Assembly (NCBI GenBank): GCA_049792815.1
Contig: JBARBG010000117.1
Span: 1-53,473, forward strand
Length of the DNA stretch: 53,473 nucleotides
Reading direction: 5' to 3'
Origin: DAIDKA01 sp049792815
GTDB lineage: Bacteria > Pseudomonadota > Gammaproteobacteria > Steroidobacterales > Steroidobacteraceae
Shown: positions 24,182 through 32,301 of the stretch, one piece after another
How the letters are laid out: the number at the start of each line of letters is the position of its first letter
How positions within the stretch are numbered: position 1 is the stretch's first letter
Notes under the pieces: generated by a model
Database searches by the model: none
What the model saw: the letters and a program-made list of their open reading frames with translations, nothing else
Told to the model about the DNA's origin: nothing
Translations under genes and position numbers: made by a program

Positions 24182-24652
24182 ATGCGAGCTGACCAGGACA
24201 TCGCCCTTGATTCCGTTGACCGGTTGCATGCCGCCTCCGGCCTGGATGATCAGGATATCGCCGTCAAGGTCATCGACGGCGTGGTGCTGTTGGCCGGGAT
24301 CGCCCGCAGCGATATGGAGCGCGCACTGGCCGAGCAGACCGTCAAGAGGGTCCAGGGGGTGACGGGACTGACGAACTGTCTCACGGTGCGCCCGCGTAAC
24401 GCCAGTGTGCCACCTGACCCGGAAATCACTCGTGAAGCCGTCGCCACGATTCGCCACCAGTTTCCTGAGCAGGTGGAGGCCCTACAAGTTCTGGTTCACA
24501 ACGGCCGCGTCGCCCTCGAAGGAGAACTGAAGTGGTACTACCAGCGGGACGTGGTCGAGGCCATCGTTCGGTCCCTGCGCGGTGTCACGCTGGTGACGAA
24601 CAAGATTCGCGTCAGCGAACGCCCCCGCGTGGAGCTCATTCAGCCTGAGTAG
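24182..24652 (+). CDS. Two-BON-domain protein
   Basis: 156 aa from MRADQDIALDSVDRLHAASG. Two BON modules are visible: DDQDIAVKVIDGVVLLAGIA with VKRVQGVTGLTNCLTVRPR, and LQVLVHNGRVALEGELKWYY with VRSLRGVTLVTNKIRV. They correspond to the first two domains of the triple-BON proteins; the third is absent. No signal peptide is seen. The ATG is 2 nt after the Usp stop, so the genes are coupled. Its last 17 nt overlap the end of the convergent alcohol dehydrogenase gene. Confidence 0.87.
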   Translation: MRADQDIALDSVDRLHAASGLDDQDIAVKVIDGVVLLAGIARSDMERALAEQTVKRVQGVTGLTNCLTVRPRNASVPPDPEITREAVATIRHQFPEQVEALQVLVHNGRVALEGELKWYYQRDVVEAIVRSLRGVTLVTNKIRVSERPRVELIQPE

Positions 24653-25631
24653 GCACCAGCACAGCCGCGCCCTCAAAGCGCCCGGCGCGAAGGTCGGCCA
24701 GCGCCTCGTTGGCACTGCGCAGCGGGTACGATTTTGTGGTAGTCCGGATGCCGGCCTTGGGCGCGACCTTCAGGAACTCGATGCCGTCCTGCCGGGTGAG
24801 ATTGGCAACCGATACCAGCTGCCGCTCTTCCCACAGCAGCCGATACGGCATGCTCGGTATGTCACTCATATGGATGCCCGCGCAGATGACGCGCCCGCCC
24901 TTGCGCACGGCCCGCAGCGCCACGGGCACCAGCTCGCCCGCGGGAGCAAACAGAATGGCCGCATCCAGCGGCTGCGGCGGCAACTGCTCGGAATCACCCG
25001 CCCAGGTGGCACCGAGCTCGCGGGCAAAGGCCTGGGTCCGCAGATCCCCTGGGCGTGTAAAGGCGAAGAACTGCCGCGTCCGCCAGCGGATGAGCTGCGC
25101 CACGATGTGGGCCGCCGCCCCGAAGCCATACAGGCCTATCCGTCGGGCACCTTCAGCCAGGCGCAGCGCCCGCCAGCCAATGAGCCCGGCGCACAGGAGT
25201 GGCGCGAGACTTTCATCACTGCCGTCCTCGGGCAGTGGCAAGGCGAAATGCGCATCGGCCACGGTGGCGGTGGCAAAACCGCCGTCAATGGTAAAGCCGG
25301 TGAACAGCGGCCGGTCACACAGGTTTTCCGTTCCGACCCGGCAGTAGCCGCACAGGCCACAGGTGTGGCCCAGCCACGGAACCCCGACGCGCTGTCCGAT
25401 CTTCAGGTGATCGACATCTGGGCCGAGGGCATCGACACGTCCGACGATCTCATGCCCCGGAATGATCGGCAGCTTGGGTTCAGGCAGTTCTCCATCAATG
25501 ACGTGCAGATCGGTCCGGCATACGCCGCAGGCCGCCACACGCAGACGAACCTGACCCGGCCCCGGAACTGGGTCCGGTAGCTCCGTCCATTCAAGGGCGG
25601 TGCCGGGCCGAGTGAGCACCATGGCGTGCAT
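24636..25631 (-). CDS. Zinc-dependent alcohol dehydrogenase (MDR family)
   Basis: 331 aa. Catalytic zinc ligands are in CGVCRTDLH (Cys38) and PGHEIVG (His60-Glu61). The structural zinc set lies in CGLCGYCRVGTENLC (Cys91, 94, 97, 105). The cofactor fold has IGLYGFGAAAHIVAQ. It should interconvert an alcohol and an aldehyde or ketone with NAD(P)(H); substrate is unknown. In an oxygen-limited setting it could dispose of reducing equivalents. The start (MHAMVLTRPG) is family-typical. It follows the eRF1-like gene by 6 nt and converges on the BON gene, with overlapping 3' ends. Confidence 0.92.
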   Translation of the reverse strand: MHAMVLTRPGTALEWTELPDPVPGPGQVRLRVAACGVCRTDLHVIDGELPEPKLPIIPGHEIVGRVDALGPDVDHLKIGQRVGVPWLGHTCGLCGYCRVGTENLCDRPLFTGFTIDGGFATATVADAHFALPLPEDGSDESLAPLLCAGLIGWRALRLAEGARRIGLYGFGAAAHIVAQLIRWRTRQFFAFTRPGDLRTQAFARELGATWAGDSEQLPPQPLDAAILFAPAGELVPVALRAVRKGGRVICAGIHMSDIPSMPYRLLWEERQLVSVANLTRQDGIEFLKVAPKAGIRTTTKSYPLRSANEALADLRAGRFEGAAVLVPTQAE

Positions 25632-25637
25632 GGGCGA

Positions 25638-26078
25638 CTAGGCACGTTCGGGTGAGTAGGGACGCCCCAGCCGCGCGGCCGCGCGGAACGACTGGGCAGC
25701 ATGTGCGAGCAGCGGTCCATCGCCCGGATGGTCGAGTGCCTCGACACCGACAATCCCGCTCAGCAGCGACGGATGGCGCTGCTCGATGTGCTTGTAGAAT
25801 TCGTGTTTGGCGCTGGAGGGCCCCACGATGAGGATGGCCTTTGCGTCCATAATATCCGTCGCCACCGCTTCCAGATACGCATGGTTGACGGGCACATGGC
25901 CACTGCCGATCGAGTGGGCCTTGTGGTGCAGATGCGGCGGGGAATGCTCGTCCCGGATGACATGATGGGTGGCCTCGGCGACCTCGCTGTCAAAGCGAAA
26001 GATCCTGGCTTCATGGTGGTCGATCCACACCAGGGCGTGAATGTGTCCAGTGGGGCTGGGGGTGTGTGCGCTGATCAT
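25638..26078 (-). CDS. eRF1 domain 3/Pelota-like (baeRF-type, 'host attachment') protein
   Basis: 146 aa from MISAHTPSPTGHIHALVWID. The segments HHEARIFRFDSEVAEATHHV, AYLEAVATDIMDAKAILIVG and PSSAKHEFYKHIEQRHPSLL, ending in GVEALDHPGDGPLLAHA, match the domain-3-like fold of archaeo-eukaryotic release factors found in small bacterial proteins. Such proteins are predicted to contact stalled or idle ribosomes; the evidence is mostly structural analogy. It sits directly upstream of the alcohol dehydrogenase gene, within an otherwise stress-related set. GAGG lies 8 nt before the ATG at 26078. Longer in-frame starts add sequence without family character. Confidence 0.7.
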   Translation of the reverse strand: MISAHTPSPTGHIHALVWIDHHEARIFRFDSEVAEATHHVIRDEHSPPHLHHKAHSIGSGHVPVNHAYLEAVATDIMDAKAILIVGPSSAKHEFYKHIEQRHPSLLSGIVGVEALDHPGDGPLLAHAAQSFRAAARLGRPYSPERA

Positions 26079-26202
26079 GTTCTTGGCCTCGTGACACCGT
26101 CCGTCCGGAGCGGCTGATGCCATTACAGTGTAGTTATCGGGCGCGGTGTATAGGCACTTGTGCGCATGCAACACCTGGGCGCTGCCTTACATACTGCATG
26201 AC

Positions 26203-27756
26203 ATGCTAAGGCTTCTGCGCACCACGCTAGTGCTGTTGCTGTGGTGCTCACCACTTGCCGGGAGCCTCTACGCGCGCGGCGAGATGCTCTGGAGCGCCAA
26301 CCGGCACCTGAGCCCCCAGGCGCTGCAACTGATCGACCTCATCCGTGCCAGCGATACCCTCGGATTGCAGCCCGAGGACTACGGATCGGCGCAGCTTTCA
26401 GCCACGGCCCGGCAGCTGTCGGCCGGCACGGGCACGGACAAGGATTGGCAGGATTTCGACTACCGGCTGAACCAGGCGGCGGTGCGCCTGATCACTCACC
26501 TGCATTACGGCCGGGTGGAACCGTCAGCCGCAGGCTTTGAGCTGCCCGCGCGTCCCATGGACCTGGATGTCCCGGCTGCCGTCGCCGCCCTCGCGAAAGC
26601 GCGCGACGTGGGCGCGGCCGTTGGGGCGGTCGAGCCTGAGTTCTACCACTATGCCCTGCTCAAAACCGCGTTGAAGCGTTATCGGGAACTCGCAGCGCAG
26701 CCTGACTTGACACGGTTGCCGGCGCCCGGCCGCAAAGCTGTGCATCCCGGCGACGCCTACAGCGGCGCGCCGGCGTTGCGCAAGCTATTGCTCGCACTGG
26801 GCGATCTGGCTGCCGGTGAAGTGCCGGCCGCCGCGCAGGCCGCCGAACCGAGGCTGAGCCCTGACCTGGTCAAAGCGCTGAAACGATTTCAGCAGCGACA
26901 CGGGTTTACGCAGGATGGTGCGCTGGGCGCGGCCACTTACGCGGCGCTGACCGTGCCGATGACACAGCGTGTGAGGCAGATCGAGCTGACCATGGAACGC
27001 TGGCGCTGGCTTCCCAAACTCGAGACGCCACCCATCATCGTCAACATTCCACAGTTCCAGTTGTTCGCGTTTCGCACCACGGCCGATCGCGTCGCGGACA
27101 TCCAGCAGATGCCGGTCATTGTGGGCCAGTCCTATCCGCGCAAGCAGACCCCGGTGTTCGTCGGCGCTCTCAAGTACGTCATCTTTCGCCCCTATTGGGA
27201 CATTCCCCACCAGATCACGGTGCAGGAGATCCTGCCGCAGTGGCGCGCCCGCCCGGACTATCTCGCCCACAATCACTTTGAGATCATCGGCAGCGGAGAA
27301 GTGCTCGCCAACCAGGCCCGGACCCCGGCGACACTGGCCGCCCTGCAGAATGGCACGCTACGGCTGCGCCAGCGGCCCGGTGACGACAATGCCCTGGGCC
27401 TGGTCAAGTTCGTGTTTCCCAATGCACACGACGTGTACCTGCACGGCACGCCGGCCCGTCAGCTCTTTGCGCAATCGCATCGCGCCTTCAGCCACGGGTG
27501 CATTCGGGTGGCCGATCCGGTGGCGCTGGCCGCCTACGTGCTGCGCAATACCCCGGGCGACTGGACCCCTCAGAAGATCATGGCGGCGATGCAGCAGTCG
27601 CAATCGCTGCGCGTCAACCTGGCCCAGCCCATCAAGGTCATGATTCTGTATGGAACCGCAATGGCGACCGAGGCCGGACCCGTCGATTTTTTCGATGATG
27701 TGTACGGAAACGACCGGCGCCTGGCAGCGCTGCTGTGGCCCGCTACCAGAACCTGA
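26203..27756 (+). CDS. L,D-transpeptidase (YcbB/LdtD-like)
   Basis: 517 aa from MLRLLRTTLVLLLWCSPLAG, a signal peptide. The N-terminal part (to about residue 210) is the scaffold of YcbB-type enzymes (NRHLSPQALQLIDLIRASDT). A peptidoglycan-binding repeat follows (LVKALKRFQQRHGFTQDGAL). The YkuD catalytic domain ends with HRAFSHGCIRVADPVALAAY, where the SHGC Cys is the nucleophile. It forms 3-3 cross-links in the periplasm, typical of stationary or stressed cells. It converges with a YcbK-like gene, the 3' ends overlapping by 14 nt. In E. coli ycbB and ycbK are neighbours too, although arranged in tandem. Confidence 0.93.
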   Translation: MLRLLRTTLVLLLWCSPLAGSLYARGEMLWSANRHLSPQALQLIDLIRASDTLGLQPEDYGSAQLSATARQLSAGTGTDKDWQDFDYRLNQAAVRLITHLHYGRVEPSAAGFELPARPMDLDVPAAVAALAKARDVGAAVGAVEPEFYHYALLKTALKRYRELAAQPDLTRLPAPGRKAVHPGDAYSGAPALRKLLLALGDLAAGEVPAAAQAAEPRLSPDLVKALKRFQQRHGFTQDGALGAATYAALTVPMTQRVRQIELTMERWRWLPKLETPPIIVNIPQFQLFAFRTTADRVADIQQMPVIVGQSYPRKQTPVFVGALKYVIFRPYWDIPHQITVQEILPQWRARPDYLAHNHFEIIGSGEVLANQARTPATLAALQNGTLRLRQRPGDDNALGLVKFVFPNAHDVYLHGTPARQLFAQSHRAFSHGCIRVADPVALAAYVLRNTPGDWTPQKIMAAMQQSQSLRVNLAQPIKVMILYGTAMATEAGPVDFFDDVYGNDRRLAALLWPATRT

Positions 27757-28291
27757 CGCGGCCCGTGTCCACGTGCACGAAATCCGAAGCGCGGTAATAC
27801 CCGACGCCACCGCGGCCCAGGGTGCGGGCCAATTCGCCCAAACGGCGTGTCGGGAACGCTTCCAGACGGATGTCGATAGCACGGCCGAGCAGATGCATGC
27901 TGTGCTGCGCGACGCCATCACTGGAGTTGCGCAGCATTTCATTCGTCTTGGGCGAACGGTAGCCCGAGATCACCTGAAAGGGTCGATCCGAACCGGCCTG
28001 GGACTGAAGATCGTAAAGCAAGTCAAGCAATGACGGATCGATGACGTGGACCTCATCCGTGCGAAAGTCGCGCAGCAGATGATTCACGCGGGCAAGTTCA
28101 TCCGGCTGGTAGCGACCGGCCTTCCAATAGGCTGCCGTCAGTGCCTCGCCCGTATGGGTGTGAACGAAGGACACCGAGCGAGCCGTGGTATTCGCCAGCA
28201 CCGAGGTCGCACGAACTGCCGCGGCGGCGCCGCACACAGTCCCCAGGCCCCTGATGAATCCGCGACGGTCGATCATGCTGCTGTTTGCCAT
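27743..28291 (-). CDS. YcbK/DUF882-family protein with Tat signal
   Basis: 182 aa. The N-terminus MIDRRGFIRGLGTVCGAAAA is a twin-arginine signal (RRGFIRG). The mature domain carries the M15-type zinc pattern: SGYRSPKTNE, then HSMHLLGRAIDIRL, and GRGGVGYYRASDFVHVDTG. Members are predicted murein endopeptidases or binding proteins in the periplasm. Candidate ligands are the H of HLLGRAID, its D and the final H in FVHVD. The upstream cytochrome gene ends 12 nt before its ATG, so the two are co-transcribed. Confidence 0.88.
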   Translation of the reverse strand: MANSSMIDRRGFIRGLGTVCGAAAAVRATSVLANTTARSVSFVHTHTGEALTAAYWKAGRYQPDELARVNHLLRDFRTDEVHVIDPSLLDLLYDLQSQAGSDRPFQVISGYRSPKTNEMLRNSSDGVAQHSMHLLGRAIDIRLEAFPTRRLGELARTLGRGGVGYYRASDFVHVDTGRVRFW

Positions 28292-28303
28292 ATTCCCGGA
28301 AGC

Positions 28304-28690
28304 TCAGTGCTCCTTGAGGCTCATAATGTAGCGGATTACCGCCACCGTGTCCGCTTTTGACAGACCAGGATTCGGCATGGTCATTGGAATCGTCTGATCC
28401 CAGTGGGTGGTGGCAATAAAGTGACGCAGCTGCGCTTCGGAAACTTGCGGCCGGTTGGCGATGCTTTGAAAGCTGGGCGCCGGATTCTCCAGCAACGGGG
28501 GGTATTTCTGCTTCTCGGAGACCACATGGCAGGCCGCGCACTGCAGCTGGGCAATTTCCTCGCCGCGGCGCAGCTGTGCTGCCGAGCTCGCACCCGCCTG
28601 GGCGCTCGCCGGTCGGGCGGTCCCGATAACGACCACGGTCAACAATAAAGCCAGCGCCGCGTGCCGTGCAGGCGTGCCTAGAGAAGTCAT
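28304..28690 (-). CDS. Periplasmic monohaem cytochrome c
   Basis: 128 aa. A signal peptide (ALALLLTVVVIGTARPASA) is followed by one haem site, CAACH at 51-55. A methionine ligand candidate lies in TIPMTMPNPGLS, a normal distance from the haem motif. YPPLLENPAPSFQSIANRPQ and VIRYIMSL complete a class I fold. It is likely an electron shuttle. Its promoter gap (145 bp) is shared with the divergent BON genes and holds the best compound copy of the island's motif. Confidence 0.9.
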   Translation of the reverse strand: MTSLGTPARHAALALLLTVVVIGTARPASAQAGASSAAQLRRGEEIAQLQCAACHVVSEKQKYPPLLENPAPSFQSIANRPQVSEAQLRHFIATTHWDQTIPMTMPNPGLSKADTVAVIRYIMSLKEH

Positions 28691-28756
28691 GCCGCGTCCT
28701 TTGTGTTCCTAAGTCATGGCCGTGTGCTGACTTTGCGACATTGCAGGCCTCGGGGC

Positions 28757-28778
28757 ATCCGTACAGATACCTACGTAT
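28757..28778. promoter_or_regulatory. Compound site in cytochrome/BON divergent gap
   Basis: ATCCGTACAG at 28757-28766 is directly followed by ATACCTACGTAT at 28767-28778, which includes TACGTA at 28772-28777. It combines the ATACCTACGT of the regulator promoter with the CCGTACA seen at 8428. Its TACGTA centre is about 84 bp from the cytochrome start and 61 bp from the BON start. Confidence 0.55.
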
Positions 28779-28835
28779 TCATTCGAATGCCCTCCAAGCG
28801 CCAAATCCCCAACACTGGCACCTGGAGGATGCACC

Positions 28836-29489
28836 ATGAAGACCGACAGCGAACTGAAGTGCGACGTGGACCAGGAGTTGGAGTTCAACCCGGAGCTCAA
28901 CGCCACTGACATTGCCACGACGGCCCACAGCGGTACCGTGACGCTGTCCGGATTTGCGGCAAACTTCCACCAGAAACATCTGGCGGAACTTACCGTCAAG
29001 CGGGTGGCGGGGGTGGTCGCGGTGGCCAATGATCTGGCGGTCCGGCCCAGCGATCGTGACCGGCGATCGGACCCGGAACTCGCGCGCGAAGCCGTGCTGG
29101 CGCTGAAAATGGAGCTACCGACCTCCTGGCAGAAAATACAGATACTGGTTCACGACGGACAGGTCGTTCTCGAGGGCACGGTGGAGTGGGATTTCCTGCG
29201 CGAGCGGGTGTTCAACGCTGTTCGTCACCTGCGCGGCGTTCTGAATGTGCGCAACTCCATTCGAGTCCAGCCAGTGATCGTGGCCAGCGATCTGAAGGGT
29301 GATATCGAGGATGCCTTCAAGCGCAATGCCGTCATCGATGCCGAGCATGTCAAGGTGCTGGTGCAAGGATCCCAGGTCATCCTCAGAGGTGAAGTGCGGT
29401 CCTGGTCCGAACGCGACCAGGCGTACAAGACCGCCTCCTCGGCACCAGGGGTGGCCACCGTGGTCGATGAACTCACCATACGGACCTGA
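28836..29489 (+). CDS. Triple-BON-domain protein
   Basis: 217 aa, starting MKTDSELKCDVDQELEFNPE. Three BON domains show the same punctuation as the protein at 9380: IATTAHSGTVTLSGFAANFH, KIQILVHDGQVVLEGTVEWD, HVKVLVQGSQVILRGEVRSW. It lacks a signal peptide. CTGGAGGATGCACC before the ATG provides GGAG with a 7-nt spacer. The next gene is a tandem paralogue 15 nt downstream. Three copies of one 217-residue architecture in 21 kb indicate recent duplication. Confidence 0.9.
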   Translation: MKTDSELKCDVDQELEFNPELNATDIATTAHSGTVTLSGFAANFHQKHLAELTVKRVAGVVAVANDLAVRPSDRDRRSDPELAREAVLALKMELPTSWQKIQILVHDGQVVLEGTVEWDFLRERVFNAVRHLRGVLNVRNSIRVQPVIVASDLKGDIEDAFKRNAVIDAEHVKVLVQGSQVILRGEVRSWSERDQAYKTASSAPGVATVVDELTIRT

Positions 29490-29504
29490 GCGCGGGAGAT
29501 ACCC

Positions 29505-30158
29505 ATGAGGCTCGACAACGACATCAAGCGGGACGTCGATTCGGAACTGAAATGGAACCCGGAAATCGATAGCACGGACATCGCTACCAAAGTGACGGAT
29601 GGCGCGGTCGCCCTCTACGGATTCGCCCGCAACCTGCACGAAAAGCATCAGGCGGAGCTTTCCGTGAAGCGCATCAACGGCGTGGGCGCTGTCGCCAATG
29701 ATCTGGCAATCCGCCCGAGACCCGAGGCCAAGATTTCCGATCCGCAGATCGCTCGCGAGGCCCTGGCGGCGCTGAAAATGGAGCTGCCGCATGCCTGGGA
29801 GAGGATCCGGCCCATGGTTCGTGACGGGCGGGTCGTATTGGAGGGCGTCGCATATTGGCAATATGAGCGCACCGGGGCCGAACGCGCCCTGCGTCGAGTG
29901 CCGGGAGTGCTGGCCATCCGCAACTCCATCGCCATTCAGCCCGCCATTCTGGATGGCGATATCGCCAGCGCTATCCAGGCAGCCTTTGCACGCAGCGCCG
30001 TGGTGGACCCCCATCACGTCCTGGCGGACGTTGCCGGCTCCAAGGTTACCCTCACCGGGGTGGTGCGTTCCTGGGTCGAGCGGGGTGCAGCGAATGAGGC
30101 CGCGTGGTCGGCACCGGGCGTGACAGAGGTCACTGACCTCCTCACGATTCGACGTTAG
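29505..30158 (+). CDS. Triple-BON-domain protein (tandem paralogue)
   Basis: 217 aa. It resembles the protein at 9380 more closely at the start (KRDVDSELKWNPEIDSTDIA) and the preceding one elsewhere (GFARNLHEKHQAELSVKRIN). Domain boundaries are at roughly 70 and 145 residues. ISDPQIAREALAALKMELPH links domains 1 and 2, and this is the segment preserved in the remnant at 37338. GGGAGATACCC precedes the ATG. The last 4 nt overlap the convergent DUF2892 gene. Confidence 0.9.
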   Translation: MRLDNDIKRDVDSELKWNPEIDSTDIATKVTDGAVALYGFARNLHEKHQAELSVKRINGVGAVANDLAIRPRPEAKISDPQIAREALAALKMELPHAWERIRPMVRDGRVVLEGVAYWQYERTGAERALRRVPGVLAIRNSIAIQPAILDGDIASAIQAAFARSAVVDPHHVLADVAGSKVTLTGVVRSWVERGAANEAAWSAPGVTEVTDLLTIRR

Positions 30159-30358
30159 GTGAATGCCGACCCGGACTTCATCCCCAGTTTCTTGAGCGTC
30201 ATGGCAATCGGACACAGGCCGGTGAAACCCGCCTGCAGCATGTTCAAACCGACGATGGCGGCGACGATCAGCCAGGTGGATGAATACAGATAGGCTAACG
30301 CCAGACACACCAGTATCAGGGCACCGGAAATCGCAAACACGACACGGTCAATCAGCAT
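30155..30358 (-). CDS. DUF2892 (YgaP-TM-like) small membrane protein
   Basis: 67 aa: MLIDRVVFAISGALILVCLA then a second helix (WLIVAAIVGLNMLQAGFTGL) and CPIAMTLKKLGMK. The two-helix layout with the G-x-CP motif is the DUF2892 signature, as in the membrane part of the rhodanese YgaP. Such proteins often sit beside sulfur or redox genes; function is unknown. It is 24 nt after the dihaem cytochrome gene on the same strand and is probably co-transcribed with it. Confidence 0.85.
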   Translation of the reverse strand: MLIDRVVFAISGALILVCLALAYLYSSTWLIVAAIVGLNMLQAGFTGLCPIAMTLKKLGMKSGSAFT

Positions 30359-30382
30359 AAGTGCTCCGCGTGGCGGCCCACG

Positions 30383-31072
30383 TTAGTTGGCGGCAACATC
30401 CTGCACCGGCCAGCGATCAATCCGGCGTGGGATACGGGCGAGATAATCCGCCACACCCATGATGTCCGCGTAGTCCAGACCCTTGAGCAAGGAAATATGG
30501 GTGGCGGAGAGATTAGGCCGCCGCCCCTCGACTGCGTCATGGATCTGGCGCACCAGATACGCATAGTTCTGGCCCGCCAGCCGGGGAATCTGCCGCTGAC
30601 CATTGCCATCGCCGGATTTGCCGTGACAGGCGATGCAGTTGCGTGCGTAGATCTCCGCCCCGCGAGACAGGTACTCGCCGGATCCGACGCCGACGCCCTC
30701 GTCCGGCAGGGTTTCGATCTCACTGGCGTAGGCCGCCGCGTCCGCAATGTCCTGCGCACTCTTGAGCAGGTGCTTGTCACTCTCATACTCCATGAGGGGA
30801 TCCCAGCGCCGATGGTTCCGGTAATCCACCAGCTGCTTCACCAATACCGAGAAATGCTGGCCAGAGATCCGGGGGACGTGTCCATCCGGCGTGCCGCCTC
30901 CGGAGGTGCCGTGACAGACGCTGCAGGTCTTGAACAGGGTTGCGCCATTGTCGAAATTGGGGCGCGTGTTCAGCGCATCACTGCTTTCCTGGGCCGCATT
31001 CGATGCCGCACCAGCGGGCACAGCGGCCGCCGTGACGGCCAGCACACCTAATACAACAAGCAGTGTTTTCAT
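30383..31072 (-). CDS. Dihaem cytochrome c4-like protein
   Basis: 229 aa from MKTLLVVLGVLAVTAAAVPA (signal peptide). Haem sites are CSVCH (50-54) and CIACH (146-150), each opening a class I domain, with HVPRISGQHFSVLVKQLVDY and IPRLAGQNYAYLVRQIHDAV repeating the cytochrome c4 pattern (xPxLxGQxxxYLxxQL). The usual axial-Met segment is only partly recognisable (DPLMEYE in domain 1), so ligation may be unusual. It is a periplasmic electron carrier. I chose the ATG at 31072 because the longer frame hides the signal peptide. The divergent gap to 31204 carries motif sites. Confidence 0.9.
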   Translation of the reverse strand: MKTLLVVLGVLAVTAAAVPAGAASNAAQESSDALNTRPNFDNGATLFKTCSVCHGTSGGGTPDGHVPRISGQHFSVLVKQLVDYRNHRRWDPLMEYESDKHLLKSAQDIADAAAYASEIETLPDEGVGVGSGEYLSRGAEIYARNCIACHGKSGDGNGQRQIPRLAGQNYAYLVRQIHDAVEGRRPNLSATHISLLKGLDYADIMGVADYLARIPRRIDRWPVQDVAAN

Positions 31073-31138
31073 GATGGGTGTCCCTGATGTAGCTGAAGCC
31101 CAGCATAGACCGCCGGCACCAGCGCTGAATCCGGGAAA

Positions 31139-31171
31139 CCACGTATCCGTGTCTGCGGGCTCTACGTATGG
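31139..31171. promoter_or_regulatory. Paired ACGTAT sites in cytochrome c4/31204 divergent gap
   Basis: CCACGTATCC (31139-31148) and CTACGTATGG (31162-31171) are repeated 23 bp apart; the second holds TACGTA at 31163-31168. TATCCGTG followed by CGTATGG recurs before groEL at 37463-37486. The TACGTA centre is about 93 bp from the cytochrome start and 38 bp from the 31204 start. Confidence 0.5.
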
Positions 31172-31203
31172 TTGGGGCTCAGGCGCTGCGGTAGCGTGTT
31201 CAC

Positions 31204-31686
31204 ATGAGTCCTGCCCTGAAAATCCTGTTCGCAGCACTGATGCTTATCGGTGCTACCGCCTCCGCCGGCCCACCCACCCCGGCACCGCCTGAGGTCACTG
31301 GCCCGCCCGACGCGACGTTCACGATATCCGGTGGCGTGATTGCCCTGGGGATAGGCTACCAATGGGCTCGCGGCACGCTGGTCTACCAGGGACACAGCAT
31401 TCCATTCGCGGTGCGCGGCGTGTCGCTGCTGGATATCGGCGCAGCCAGGATCGCAGGCTCAGGAGAGGTCTTCCACTTGCAGTCCCTGGACGACTTTGCG
31501 GGCCGCTATGCCGGCACGACATTCGGCTCGGCGTTCGCCCGCGGTGCCTCCCTCGGGCTCATCAAGAACGAACATGGAGTCATCATCCGGGCGCGTTCAA
31601 CCGTTTCGGGCGTGCGCTTGAATTTTTCCGGCAATGCCATGCGCATCCGACTCGGATCTCCGGCAGCACACCTCCCAGGGGCCTGA
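31204..31686 (+). CDS. Exported protein resembling the EipA/DUF1134 type
   Basis: 160 aa. The signal peptide is MSPALKILFAALMLIGATAS ending AGPP. The mature part is beta-rich: FTISGGVIALGIGYQWARGT, LVYQGHSIPFAVRGVSLLDI, HLQSLDDFAGRYAGTTFGSA, GLIKNEHGVIIRARSTVSGV. The alternation of glycine-rich strands and the 'GxLxYxGxxxPFxVxGxS' phrase remind me of EipA-like envelope proteins, but the match is from memory and not secure. It probably acts in the periplasm and heads a three-gene group with the quinone reductase and a cytochrome. Confidence 0.6.
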   Translation: MSPALKILFAALMLIGATASAGPPTPAPPEVTGPPDATFTISGGVIALGIGYQWARGTLVYQGHSIPFAVRGVSLLDIGAARIAGSGEVFHLQSLDDFAGRYAGTTFGSAFARGASLGLIKNEHGVIIRARSTVSGVRLNFSGNAMRIRLGSPAAHLPGA

Positions 31687-31688
31687 TC

Positions 31689-32288
31689 ATGAAGCACCTT
31701 GTCATTGCGGCCCATCCGCGTCCCGACAGCTTGACGATGTCGCTCGCTCGTGCCTATGTCGCCGAGCTGGCGGTGCTGGGCCACCAGCACACGCTGTATG
31801 ACCTGTATTGCATGGGCTTCGATCCCGTCCTCACCAGCGCGGAGATCGCCCAGCCGCAAAATCCGGCACGCTCTCCGGAGGTATGTCAGGCCCAGCAGGA
31901 CATTGAGGCGGCCGATGTGGTGACGGTGTTCTATCCACTGTGGTGGCTGTCGATGCCGGCGATCCTCAAGGGCTATGTGGACCGTGTGTTCGCGCGCGGC
32001 TTCGCCTATGAGTCGCGCCAGGGCGTGGTGCATGGCCTGCTGAGCGGCCGCAAGTGTGTCATCGTGACCCTATCCGGTTCGCCCTTGCCGGTACTGACGG
32101 GCACCGGACGGTGGGACGCGGTAACAATGCTGCAGGACACGCATGTCTTCCAGGCGGTCGGATTCGAGCTGCTCGAACACGTGCATTTCGATCACATCGC
32201 GCCGGATCTGCCCGCGGCGACTGCCCATGACCGCCTGACCCGGATCAGGACCTGCGCGCGTAAGCACTTCGGAACGCGAGTGGCTTGA
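31689..32288 (+). CDS. NAD(P)H:quinone oxidoreductase, flavodoxin-like fold
   Basis: 199 aa. MKHLVIAAHPRPDSLTMSLA is the flavin-phosphate strand-loop of the NQO1/KefF/MdaB family, and FYPLWWLSMPAILKGYVDRV followed by FARGFAYE is its most conserved segment. KCVIVTLSGSP begins the second flavin loop. It likely reduces quinones or similar electrophiles by two electrons using NAD(P)H. AGGGG lies before the ATG, which is 2 nt after the previous stop. The next gene starts 13 nt downstream. Confidence 0.9.
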   Translation: MKHLVIAAHPRPDSLTMSLARAYVAELAVLGHQHTLYDLYCMGFDPVLTSAEIAQPQNPARSPEVCQAQQDIEAADVVTVFYPLWWLSMPAILKGYVDRVFARGFAYESRQGVVHGLLSGRKCVIVTLSGSPLPVLTGTGRWDAVTMLQDTHVFQAVGFELLEHVHFDHIAPDLPAATAHDRLTRIRTCARKHFGTRVA

Positions 32289-32301
32289 CTTGCCACCGGA
32301 C

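Noticed and set aside
29115..30308. A 397-codon minus-strand frame opposite the tandem BON genes
   Set aside because: It covers both BON genes antisense, and its sequence merely mirrors their codon pattern.
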